A stretch of DNA of 5,422 nt from an uncultured Peptococcaceae bacterium (GTDB taxonomy: Bacteria; Bacillota; Desulfitobacteriia; Desulfitobacteriales; Syntrophobotulaceae): NCBI GenBank assembly GCA_937892995.1, contig CALBJS010000328.1:1-5422 (forward strand), given 5' to 3'. Made by a program: the position numbers and the translations under genes. Positions 1 to 5,208 of this stretch are shown here, one piece after another; the first letter of the stretch is position 1, and each line of letters begins with the position of its first letter. The notes beneath the pieces are model-generated. The model did no database searches. It was not told the DNA's origin and saw nothing but the letters and a program-made list of their open reading frames with translations.

Positions 1-507
1 GGCTAAGGCTCCCCCGCTGCCGCCTTCTCCTATGACAATGGATATAACCGGAGTCCGAAGATCGACCATTTCCATGAGGTTTCTGGCAATGGCTTCTCCC
101 TGACCTCTTTCTTCGGCCCCAATTCCCGGATCAGCCCCGGGAGTATCGACAAAGCAAATGACGGGCCGTCGGAATTTCTCCGCCTGTTTCATTAAACGTA
201 AGGCCTTGCGGAAACCATCCGGACTGGACATCCCAAAATTTCTCCTGACATTTTCTTTGGTGTTCCTGCCCTTTTGCTGACCGATAATCGTCACAGGTAA
301 ATCGTTAAGTCTGGCTATACCGCCGACGATACTGGGGTCATCACGGAACTTGCGGTCGCCATGGAATTCAATAAAGCCGTCAAAAATCTTTGCGATGTAG
401 TCCAGGGTCGTCGGCCTTTCAACCATCCGGGAAAGGATCAGTTTATCCATCGGCCCCAGGTTCATAACCGCTTCTGATTCAGCAATATCCCTTTCCCGCT
501 CAAGCAT
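1..507 (-). CDS. accA: Acetyl-CoA carboxylase carboxyltransferase subunit alpha (N-terminal part, runs off left edge)
   Basis: AccA and AccD form the carboxyltransferase that moves CO2 from carboxybiotin on AccB to acetyl-CoA, giving malonyl-CoA in the cytoplasm. I translated 169 codons from the ATG at 507 to the edge with no interruption. Recognisable family blocks, in order, are RPTTLDYI, FHGDRKFRDD, VGGIARL, IIGQQKGRNTKENV, NFGMSSPDGFRKALRLMKQA, VDTPGADPG, EERGQGEAIARN and GEGGSGGALA, the last being part of the acyl-CoA-binding core. The start at 507 is preferred because GGAG lies 7 nt before it; an in-frame ATG at 525 has no comparable site. The protein begins only about 20 residues before the conserved core, whereas Bacillus-type AccA carries a helical extension of about 50 residues. 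It follows accD by 41 bp and is the last visible gene of the operon. The C-terminal part, roughly 90-150 residues, is outside the window. Confidence 0.95.
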   Translation of the reverse strand, partial: MLERERDIAESEAVMNLGPMDKLILSRMVERPTTLDYIAKIFDGFIEFHGDRKFRDDPSIVGGIARLNDLPVTIIGQQKGRNTKENVRRNFGMSSPDGFRKALRLMKQAEKFRRPVICFVDTPGADPGIGAEERGQGEAIARNLMEMVDLRTPVISIVIGEGGSGGALA

Positions 508-548
508 GGGCACACTCCATCTCATAACGACTTTGAGTCGAGTTCTCT

Positions 549-1433
549 CTACCGGTAATGAAGTTTTAGAAGGCGTGACAAAGTAAATTTGAGTTGATCC
601 CGGGTCACGATTTTATCGATAAATCCATGATCAATCAGGAATTCCGCTGTTTGGAACCCGTCCGGCAACTTTTGGCCGATGGTTTGCTCCCCTACCCGTT
701 TGCCGGCAAATCCGATAAGGGCACCCGGTTCGGCCAGGATAATGTCCCCCAGCATGGCAAAACTGGCAGTTACCCCACCGGTCGTCGGGTCGGTCAGAAC
801 AGAGATATACAGCCCACCGGCTTTATCATGACGGGCAACAGCAGCAGAGGTTTTGGTCATCTGCATCAAGGAGAATATTCCCTCTTGCATGCGGGCCCCG
901 CCAGAAGCTGCAAAAACAATAATCGGTTTATATTTATCGGTAGCTAACTCTAAGGCCCGGGTGATCTTTTCCCCGACCACAGAACCCATGCTGCCCATCA
1001 GGAAGTTGCTGTCCATAACAGCAATCACGGCATCATTACCATGAATCTTGCCATAACCGGTTACAACCGCTTCCGGCAGATCGGTCTTTCTGATGTTATC
1101 AGCAATTTTCTCCTCATACCCCAGGAAATTCAAGGGATTTACAGTTTTCAGATCGGCGTTGGTTTCTTTAAATGTGCCTGTATCCATAACCAGCTCAATT
1201 CTCTCCCTGGCCGTCATCCGGAATTGATGACCGCAGGCTGAGCAGACTTTTTGATTGGCACTGAGATCTTTGGTATAAATGGTTTCCCCGCAATGCTGGC
1301 ATTTAATCCAAAGACCGTTGGGAATAGAGGGCAGAACAGGTTTCTCCTTTGGTATCTCCTGGGGGCTATTCTCTTGTAAGGTAAGATAGTGCGGTTTTTC
1401 AAAAATCTTATTAATCTTAAACATTGGCAACAA
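549..1433 (-). CDS. accD: Acetyl-CoA carboxylase carboxyltransferase subunit beta
   Basis: This is the zinc-containing partner of AccA in the carboxyltransferase half-reaction. Counting from the TTG at 1433 it has 294 residues, normal for the family. The N-terminal zinc ribbon is complete: CQHC at residues 45-48 and CSAC at 64-67. The crotonase-like core follows, with DSNFLMGSMGSVVGEK near 141-156, the glycine-rich SGGARMQEG at 177-185 and TDPTTGGVTASFA at 214-226. The C-terminal GFAGKRVGEQ and LPDGFQ blocks are also present. Start choice is open. TTG at 1433 has AAGAAAG about 8 nt upstream. ATG at 1424 (MFKINKIFEKP) looks more like family N-termini but sits about 17 nt from that weak site. 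The gene lies 49 bp downstream of accC and 41 bp before accA, so co-transcription is expected. Confidence 0.97.
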   Translation of the reverse strand: MLPMFKINKIFEKPHYLTLQENSPQEIPKEKPVLPSIPNGLWIKCQHCGETIYTKDLSANQKVCSACGHQFRMTARERIELVMDTGTFKETNADLKTVNPLNFLGYEEKIADNIRKTDLPEAVVTGYGKIHGNDAVIAVMDSNFLMGSMGSVVGEKITRALELATDKYKPIIVFAASGGARMQEGIFSLMQMTKTSAAVARHDKAGGLYISVLTDPTTGGVTASFAMLGDIILAEPGALIGFAGKRVGEQTIGQKLPDGFQTAEFLIDHGFIDKIVTRDQLKFTLSRLLKLHYR

Positions 1434-1482
1434 CCATAATTCTTTCTTGCATCAGGCTTAAGCGTCAACAATGACTGTCTTC

Positions 1483-2829
1483 CTATTTTAAATTATATTC
1501 GTTAGCAATAAAGGATGTGCTTATCATGCCATTAATAAACTTTTTGTTGCTTAAAATTTTAAAAAGAAAACCAATGTTGGTATCTAATCCTTCAATAATA
1601 AATTCCTCGAGTGCCCGCCACATTTTATTGATGGCCTCACTGCGATCCCGCCCGTGAGTGATGAGCTTGGCAATCATGGAATCATAGGCAGAAGGTATTT
1701 CATAGCCGTTATAAACCGCCGTATCCAGGCGGACCCCGTTGCCCCCGGGCCACAGCAGAATGACTGCTTTCCCGGGCGAGGGTCTGAAACCAAGCTCCGG
1801 GTTCTCAGCATTAATTCTGCATTCCACCGCATGTCCCCTGATCACAATATCTTCCTGATTCAGCTCCAGCTTCTCGCCAGCAGCGATTCTAATCTGCTCA
1901 CGGACGATATCAATCCCGGTTACCAGTTCAGTTACAGGATGCTCGACCTGAATTCTGGTATTCATCTCCATAAAATAGAAATCACCATTTTTATCCACAA
2001 GGAATTCCAATGTGCCGGCGTTTTTGTAATTAACGGCCTTGGCCGCCCGGATAGCGGCATCGCCCATTTTACTGCGAAGTCCGGAGGACAGACAGGTAGA
2101 AGGTGCCTCCTCAATAACCTTTTGATTTCGACGTTGAATCGAACAATCCCGTTCTCCCAGATGAATAACCTTTCCGTAGTGATCGGCTAAAATCTGAAAT
2201 TCAATATGTCTGGGTTCCTCCAGGTATTTTTCCAGGTACAGGGCATCATCATTAAAAGCGGCTTTAGCCTCCGCCTTGGCTGTATCATAAGCCTTTTTCA
2301 GTTCATCGGCGTTATAGACTATCCTGATTCCTCTTCCTCCCCCTCCGGCAGCAGCCTTGAGCATGACAGGATAACTGATAGTATCCGCCGCCTGCCGGGC
2401 ATGATCAAAATCAGGCAAAATGCCTTCGATACCCGGAACAACCGGGAGACCGGCTTGTTGCATCATTTGTCTAGCTTTGGCCTTATTTCCCATCATGGCG
2501 ATGACTTCAGGATCAGGGCCGATAAAGGTAATATGGCATTCCCTGCACATATCCGCAAACTTACTGTTTTCTGCCAGAAAACCAAAGCCCGGATGGATGG
2601 CTTCCGCTCCGGTAAGCACCGTAGTGCTGATAATATTCGCAGTATTGAGATAACTGTCTCTGGCCTTGGCCGGGCCAATACAAACAGCTTCATCTGCCAG
2701 GTCGACATGCAGGGCCTGACGGTCGATATCTGAATAAACAGCCACGGTCCGTATCCCCATCTCCCGGCAGGTCCTGATAATTCTGACGGCTATTTCCCCT
2801 CGATTGGCAACAAGAATTTTGTTAAACAA
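1483..2829 (-). CDS. accC: Acetyl-CoA carboxylase biotin carboxylase subunit
   Basis: An ATP-grasp enzyme that carboxylates the biotin on AccB using bicarbonate and ATP. At 448 residues it is the usual length (E. coli 449). The N-terminal fold starts KILVANRGEIAVRI. The ATP-binding lysines are K116 and K158, and the mobile glycine-rich loop AGGGGRG is at 161-167. HLGERDCSIQRRNQKV at 223-238 contains K237. Metal and active-site residues E275, E288, N290, R292 and E296 are present (MEMNTRIQVEHPVTE), as is R338, the residue tied to biotin and bicarbonate chemistry. All catalytic residues known from the E. coli enzyme can be matched, so the protein should be active. The start codon is TTG, backed by AGGTGA just upstream. 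Its start lies only 19 bp after the old fabZ stop, so the fabZ-accC junction is preserved even though fabZ itself is broken. Confidence 0.98.
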   Translation of the reverse strand: MFNKILVANRGEIAVRIIRTCREMGIRTVAVYSDIDRQALHVDLADEAVCIGPAKARDSYLNTANIISTTVLTGAEAIHPGFGFLAENSKFADMCRECHITFIGPDPEVIAMMGNKAKARQMMQQAGLPVVPGIEGILPDFDHARQAADTISYPVMLKAAAGGGGRGIRIVYNADELKKAYDTAKAEAKAAFNDDALYLEKYLEEPRHIEFQILADHYGKVIHLGERDCSIQRRNQKVIEEAPSTCLSSGLRSKMGDAAIRAAKAVNYKNAGTLEFLVDKNGDFYFMEMNTRIQVEHPVTELVTGIDIVREQIRIAAGEKLELNQEDIVIRGHAVECRINAENPELGFRPSPGKAVILLWPGGNGVRLDTAVYNGYEIPSAYDSMIAKLITHGRDRSEAINKMWRALEEFIIEGLDTNIGFLFKILSNKKFINGMISTSFIANEYNLK

Positions 2830-2833
2830 GATT

Positions 2834-2839
2834 TCACCT
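2834..2839 (-). promoter_or_regulatory. Ribosome binding site deciding the TTG start of accC
   Basis: On the minus strand AGGTGA stands 4 nt before TTG TTT AAC AAA (FNKILVANRG). No ATG or GTG fits the conserved biotin carboxylase N-terminus at this point, so TTG is the start. The site lies in the 19-bp gap between the fabZ remnant's stop and accC, so accC translation does not depend on fabZ being read through. Confidence 0.75.
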
Positions 2840-2848
2840 ACTTATCAG

Positions 2849-3121
2849 TTATCCGACCATAAACATTAATAAGCTATCTTTCCGCGGTATTTTTCCATTT
2901 TAAGAATAGCCACAGCACCGGTCTGAGCTAAGGCTTCGATGATGAGTACCCCGGCATATAGGGTTCCTGGGAAAAATGGCCCTGAAAAAAGTATTCATTT
3001 ATGGTCACGTTTTTGTAACGACCGCCTTTTGGCCCTCTTCCAGTTCCTCAACCCCGCCAATCAGAAGGAACGGATAGCGGAGGGGAAGAATTTCCTGAAC
3101 TGCTTTGATATCCAGTGACAT
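2849..3121 (-). pseudogene. fabZ: Decayed 3-hydroxyacyl-ACP dehydratase FabZ (frameshifts plus internal deletion)
   Basis: FabZ dehydrates 3-hydroxyacyl-ACP in each cycle of type II fatty-acid synthesis. The remnant starts MSLDIKAVQEILPLRYPFLL at ATG 3121, with GGAGG about 13 nt upstream. The first frame ends at TGA 3005-3007 after AVVTKT. Shifting frames recovers KNVTINEYFFQGHF, then P-R-N-P-(I)-MPG, then VLIIEALAQTGAVAILKMEKYRGKIAY, and finally LMFMVG ending at TAA 2849-2851, a typical FabZ C-terminus. Four one-base changes explain this: one A short in the A5 run at 3010-3014, one T extra at 2972-2976, one base short near 2958, and one G short near 2950. About 45-50 residues between GKIAY and LMFMVG are missing, so 273 bp remain of an expected 420-430. 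The catalytic His (QGHF) and Glu (IEALAQ) codons survive but cannot be read in one frame. The position between accB and accC is the normal one for fabZ. No functional dehydratase can come from this locus. Confidence 0.88.
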
Positions 3122-3176
3122 GTTAAGCGTAAAACCTCCACATGCAGAAAACAAATCTGCCCTTGCTTGTTTCTGG

Positions 3177-3662
3177 TCAGGCATCAACGGTGTTGATGGC
3201 AAAAAGGGGCTGGCCGTACTCCACCATCTGGCCGTCTTGAACCAAAATATCCATGATCTGAAGATCCTCTTCCGCTTCAATTTCATTCATCAGTTTCATG
3301 GCCTCAATAATACACAAAGTATCCCCTTTGCACACCTTGCCGCCAGGTCTGACAAAAGGCTCCTCTCCGGGAGCCGGTAAACCATAGAAAGTGCCGACTA
3401 TCGGGGAATTGATCGTGAGAAGTTCCTTAATCACCGGCTGATCTTCAGGAATTGGCACCTGTTCGCCAATCCCAGATCTCAGGGCATAATTTCCGGAAAT
3501 ATTCTGGCCCCCGGTTGGAGAGCCCGAAGCAGGTTCCCTGATGAGCAGCTTTTCCGTTTCCTTCTTCAAGACGATTTTGAAACCCTCTTCTTCTAGTTCT
3601 AACGTGGTTAAACCCGATTCGTCCACCAGCTTAATCAATTCTCGAATCTGTGCTAAATCCAT
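3177..3662 (-). CDS. accB: Acetyl-CoA carboxylase biotin carboxyl carrier protein
   Basis: AccB carries the covalently attached biotin that shuttles CO2 from AccC to AccA/AccD. It is 161 residues long, typical for the family. Residues 1-35 form the conserved N-terminal helix region (MDLAQIRELIKLVDESGL). A Gly/Ser/Pro-rich linker spans about 43-75. The biotinyl domain runs from about 84 to the end, with SPIVGTFYGLPAPGEEPFV (the protruding thumb) and the biotinylation motif EAMKLMNE, in which K123 is the modified lysine. The end INTVDA is a few residues longer than the common ending after LFAI/LFVI. The ATG at 3662 has AGAGGA 8 nt upstream. It is the first gene of the visible acc operon, with fabZ starting 55 bp downstream. 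In many clostridia fabF and other fab genes precede accB; here that side is occupied by gene remnants. Confidence 0.97.
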   Translation of the reverse strand: MDLAQIRELIKLVDESGLTTLELEEEGFKIVLKKETEKLLIREPASGSPTGGQNISGNYALRSGIGEQVPIPEDQPVIKELLTINSPIVGTFYGLPAPGEEPFVRPGGKVCKGDTLCIIEAMKLMNEIEAEEDLQIMDILVQDGQMVEYGQPLFAINTVDA

Positions 3663-3785
3663 TTTTTTATTCCTCTGTCTACTTTTTTACAATAATCGTG
3701 GCATTATGCCCGCTTTATTTGAAGATTACCAGTCTACCAAACACAACCCCGTTGTCTATTACCATGCAGAAAATGCTTGATCTAA
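3663..3785 (-). promoter_or_regulatory. Leader / probable promoter region of the acc operon
   Basis: Because the DNA beyond 3786 is a plus-strand gene remnant, this 123-bp gap must hold the operon's promoter unless transcription enters from further upstream. I see no strong consensus promoter. The best -10-like hexamer is CATAAT (minus strand, inside 3700-3710), with only a poor -35 (TGGTAA) 17 nt before it. No FapR-type operator was found. Two small dyads are present: GGCATTATGCC at 3700-3710 and ACAAC-CCC-GTTGT at 3743-3755. The sequences GTCTACC (about 3732-3738) and GTCTATTACC (about 3754-3763) look like a loose direct repeat. Confidence 0.4.
3700..3710. promoter_or_regulatory. 11-bp perfect palindrome upstream of accB (candidate operator)
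   Basis: GGCATTATGCC has 5-bp arms around one central base and lies 37 bp before the accB start, overlapping the best -10-like hexamer. A regulator site there could block the operon's promoter. The arms are short enough to arise by chance, and it matches no lipid-regulator box I know. Confidence 0.25.
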
Positions 3786-4287
3786 TGGAAGGGCAAGCCC
3801 TTTGAAAAGGAAACTGCCTCACTAGACAAGTTTTATACTAGTGTAAAAGAACACGCTAGTGGTATAAATAATTCTGCTGGTAAGCAGCACATTGTCGTTG
3901 AGCTGTACAACAAGTTTTTCCGTACTGCTTTTCCGCGATGGCCGAACGGTTGAGAATCGTATACACACCAGTAGAGGTAGTGGATTTAATATCAAGAGCG
4001 TTAATGATGCCATACGGCAAGAATTTGGAGAGTACAAATACAAAAACGAATTACACATAAACGAAATTATTTTATTAGCCTATTACATAGCCGCCATTAA
4101 TATTGAAGAAGCTTATCATGGGATCATAGAGGCGAATATTAGCCGTTTGAAGGTATCATATTGACCGATACTTTCCAGATGACCGAAGGCAAAGGAACGC
4201 TAGAAGAAAAATGTTTCCGGAGAATAATCAACGTGTAGCCGTCAGAATGATAGTGAATTTCGAGTGATTTTTAGAAATCCGCCATAA
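3786..4287 (+). pseudogene. Fragment of a type ISP-like restriction helicase / N6-adenine methyltransferase (COG4889-like)
   Basis: Six consecutive frame segments give one continuous match to remembered members of this family. (1) 3786-3935: KPFEKETASLDKFY, HASGINNSAGKQ, ELYNKFFRTAFP. (2) 3938 to about 3990: MAERL, IVYTPVEVVDLI, which is methylase motif X. (3) About 3984-4142: KSVNDAIRQEFGE, then NEIILLAYYIAAINIEEAYH. (4) 4143-4211: PFEGIILTDTFQMTEGKGT. (5) 4214-4260: FPENNQRV, MIVN. (6) 4261-4287: RVIFRNPP then TAA. Each junction needs a small indel. Between EFGE and YKYK, near 4028-4034, the block that normally contains motif I (DPFTGTGTF) is absent, about 35 codons. The final TAA stands where NPPY should have Tyr. 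Intact proteins of this class exceed 1000 residues and join nuclease, helicase, methylase and target recognition; only a piece of the methylase part remains, with no start, helicase or target domain. It diverges from the acc operon. Family assignment is from memory of conserved blocks. Confidence 0.72.
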
Positions 4288-4330
4288 CCACACCTAAATA
4301 TTTCCCCTTTCATAAATAATCAAGATAAAG

Positions 4331-4372
4331 TTAGAAAACGATACCCAAAACGTCTTTCGGGTTCAAAAGCAA
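4331..4372 (-). other. 13-codon reading frame with good ribosome binding site (leader peptide or decayed gene start)
   Basis: From TTG 4372 the frame reads MLLNPKDVLGIVF and stops at TAA 4331-4333. The ribosome binding site AGAGGTG is placed ideally, better than for several real genes in the window. A hairpin (4343-4362) lies inside the frame. Either it is a short leader peptide whose controlled gene has been lost to the fossil region downstream, or the first codons of a gene now deleted. No homolog is recognised. Confidence 0.25.
4343..4362 (-). other. RNA hairpin, 8-bp stem with 4-nt loop
   Basis: Read on the minus strand, ACCCGAAA-GACG-UUUUGGGU pairs over all 8 positions with one G-U wobble. 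On the plus strand the same position would be an A-C mismatch, which favours minus-strand RNA. It is followed by AUCGUUUUC, with only a short U run, so a strong intrinsic terminator is unlikely; an attenuator-like role with the short frame around it is possible. Confidence 0.35.
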
Positions 4373-4397
4373 TTTATATCACCTCTTTCGTGTGGAA

Positions 4398-4428
4398 ATT
4401 ATAACCATGATATTTTATGCTTTGTCGA
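4398..4428 (-). promoter_or_regulatory. Possible sigma-70 type promoter, minus strand
   Basis: On the minus strand TCGACA (4428-4423) and a perfect TATAAT (4403-4398) are separated by 19 bp. The spacing is longer than the ideal 17, and the surrounding DNA is AT-rich, so chance is possible. It is followed by AAAGAGGTG (about 4388-4380), a good ribosome binding site, 7 nt before a TTG at 4372. The order promoter, ribosome binding site, start makes a real, perhaps abandoned, gene beginning plausible. Confidence 0.35.
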
Positions 4429-4524
4429 TGAATATTGCTTGTACTTTGTCTAAAATTATGTATGGGTTGTACTAATAGTGAGTAGTGTTTACAATTGACC
4501 TAAAATAAAGGTAGTCATGCAGTG

Positions 4525-4986
4525 CTACTCTCCGAGGATTTGTATCCTTGCCAGAATCCGGTTGGCCGCCTCAATGAAGGCTATTTCAAGCTGCTCATCC
4601 GAGATGAAACCGCACCGGAGCTTACCGGTGAACGGATATTGATGGTTTCCGCTGTTTGGCTGGATGCTTCTTCCCAACTGTTCACAGCACTCCTTGCGGC
4701 TTTTCTGCACCGGCTCGAACAGCTCTGCATTAATCATCTGCAGGTAGAATTCATCCCCAATGTATTTGACATTCTCCAGTATCTTGCCGATGGAGCCGTG
4801 GTTCCAGGATGCTTTGTTGTTGGCGTTTGGAAAGCCCATTTCGGTCAGCCGTTTCGCAAGGGCAGAGGTGGAAGTACCAGACAGATAGTCTGCAAATATC
4901 TTTTTTACAACAGCCGCCTTTGGTTTATCCAGCTGTATTTTACCGTCTACCAGCATATAACCGATTGGCATATGCCTTTGCATCAT
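4525..4986 (-). CDS. Serine recombinase 'Recombinase' domain protein, lacking catalytic and zinc-ribbon parts
   Basis: Large serine recombinases integrate and excise mobile elements through an N-terminal resolvase domain, a Recombinase DNA-binding domain and a zinc ribbon. This 153-residue ORF starts at ATG 4986, chosen because GGAAGGAGG lies 9 nt upstream. It holds the Recombinase domain: HMPIGYMLVDGKIQLDKP, VKKIFADYLSGTSTSALAKR, LTEMGFPNANN, SWNHGSIGKILENVKYIGD. The linker ENVKYIGDEFYLQMINAELF leads to YPFTGKLRCG. At that point relatives as I remember them continue through a zinc ribbon with further Cys pairs, but here RCG runs straight into FISDEQLEIAFIEAANRILARI, so roughly 30-40 residues including most zinc ligands appear deleted. 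No resolvase catalytic serine region is present. It overlaps the upstream ORF by 47 bp, suggesting translational coupling in the parent element. Probably not functional as an integrase by itself; some tandem recombinase clusters do contain such non-catalytic partners. Confidence 0.8.
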   Translation of the reverse strand: MMQRHMPIGYMLVDGKIQLDKPKAAVVKKIFADYLSGTSTSALAKRLTEMGFPNANNKASWNHGSIGKILENVKYIGDEFYLQMINAELFEPVQKSRKECCEQLGRSIQPNSGNHQYPFTGKLRCGFISDEQLEIAFIEAANRILARIQILGE

Positions 4987-5208
4987 CCTCAATCGCCTCC
5001 TTCCTACAGGGTTCGGACAGTTCAAGCCGCTTGATGAGCCGGAAGGTGACTTGTCCGTGTTTCTGTACGATGGCCGTGTCTATCGCCTGTAAAAATAAAT
5101 CCTCACGGTATTCTTCAATAACGTGAGGATTGTTTCTGATTAACTCCAGTAGCTGTTCTGTTCCACCGATCACATGGTCAAAGCCGTTGTTGTCCAGAAG
5201 CTGGTTCC
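4940..5208 (-). pseudogene. C-terminal tail of a large serine recombinase-like protein
   Basis: From just after the A-run the frame reads NQLLDNNGFDHVIGG, then TEQLLELIRNNPHVIEEY, REDLFLQAIDTAIVQKHGQV, TFRLIKRLELSEPCRKE, ending ...YAGRR at 4940. The pattern of a helical segment, a D/E-rich 'FLQAIDTAIV' strand and 'G-x-V-T-F-R-L...G/R-LELSE' resembles the last part of large serine recombinases, which close with a beta-strand pair ending in a LELTE-like motif. An independent start is possible at GTG 5173, which overlaps the upstream frame's stop as ATGTGA. The frame is, however, open back to the A9 run, where it should join the upstream segment, so I treat it as the far half of a frameshifted gene. 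The recombinase assignment is moderate: no catalytic or Recombinase domain is in view. Confidence 0.55.
4996..5004 (-). promoter_or_regulatory. Strong ribosome binding site inside the upstream ORF, deciding the recombinase start
   Basis: GGAAGGAGG, read on the minus strand, lies inside codons for R-K-E-A of the upstream ORF and 9 nt before ATG-ATG at 4986-4981. It rules out a start at TTG 5025, which has no such site, and shows that the two recombinase ORFs are designed to overlap. Confidence 0.75.

Larger units (their letters stand above)
4288..4524. other. AT-rich stretch without a supported gene
   Basis: About 240 bp between the restriction-enzyme fossil and the recombinase stop. No frame on either strand gives a recognisable protein, and the family blocks expected after NPPY in the restriction enzyme are not visible, so the fossil appears to end at or soon after 4287. 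Composition is clearly AT-richer than the acc genes. TTGTA and TACAA, 18 bp apart (about 4469-4496), form a short inverted repeat. No clear element terminus or attachment site was found. Confidence 0.5.

Noticed and set aside
1434..1482. Short frame MQERIMVVANV between accC and accD
   Set aside because: Eleven codons, no recognisable product, overlaps the accD start region; most likely spacer.
594..2733. Several plus-strand frames of 60-180 codons across accD and accC
   Set aside because: Shadows of accD and accC, whose products match known proteins along their whole length.
2849..3121. FabZ frameshifts as pure sequencing error
   Set aside because: Single-base errors cannot explain the additional loss of about 150 bp, and over 3 kb of adjoining genes contains no frameshift; still worth a read check.
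3005..3286. 93-codon minus-strand frame as a separate gene
   Set aside because: Its first half is out-of-frame accB; only the part from ATG 3121 is homologous, to FabZ.
3829..3876. Interrupted inverted repeat TTATAC...GTATAA resembling an operator upstream of accB
   Set aside because: The same bases read as conserved codons of the restriction-enzyme fossil (FYTSVKEHASGIN), so the symmetry is better explained as coding leftovers.
3822..4058. 78-codon minus-strand frame with a hydrophobic N-terminus
   Set aside because: It is antisense to strongly recognisable plus-strand fossil segments, lacks a ribosome binding site, and resembles no family.
4522..5034. 170-codon plus-strand frame
   Set aside because: Mirror of the clearly homologous recombinase ORF on the minus strand; its translation shows no family features.
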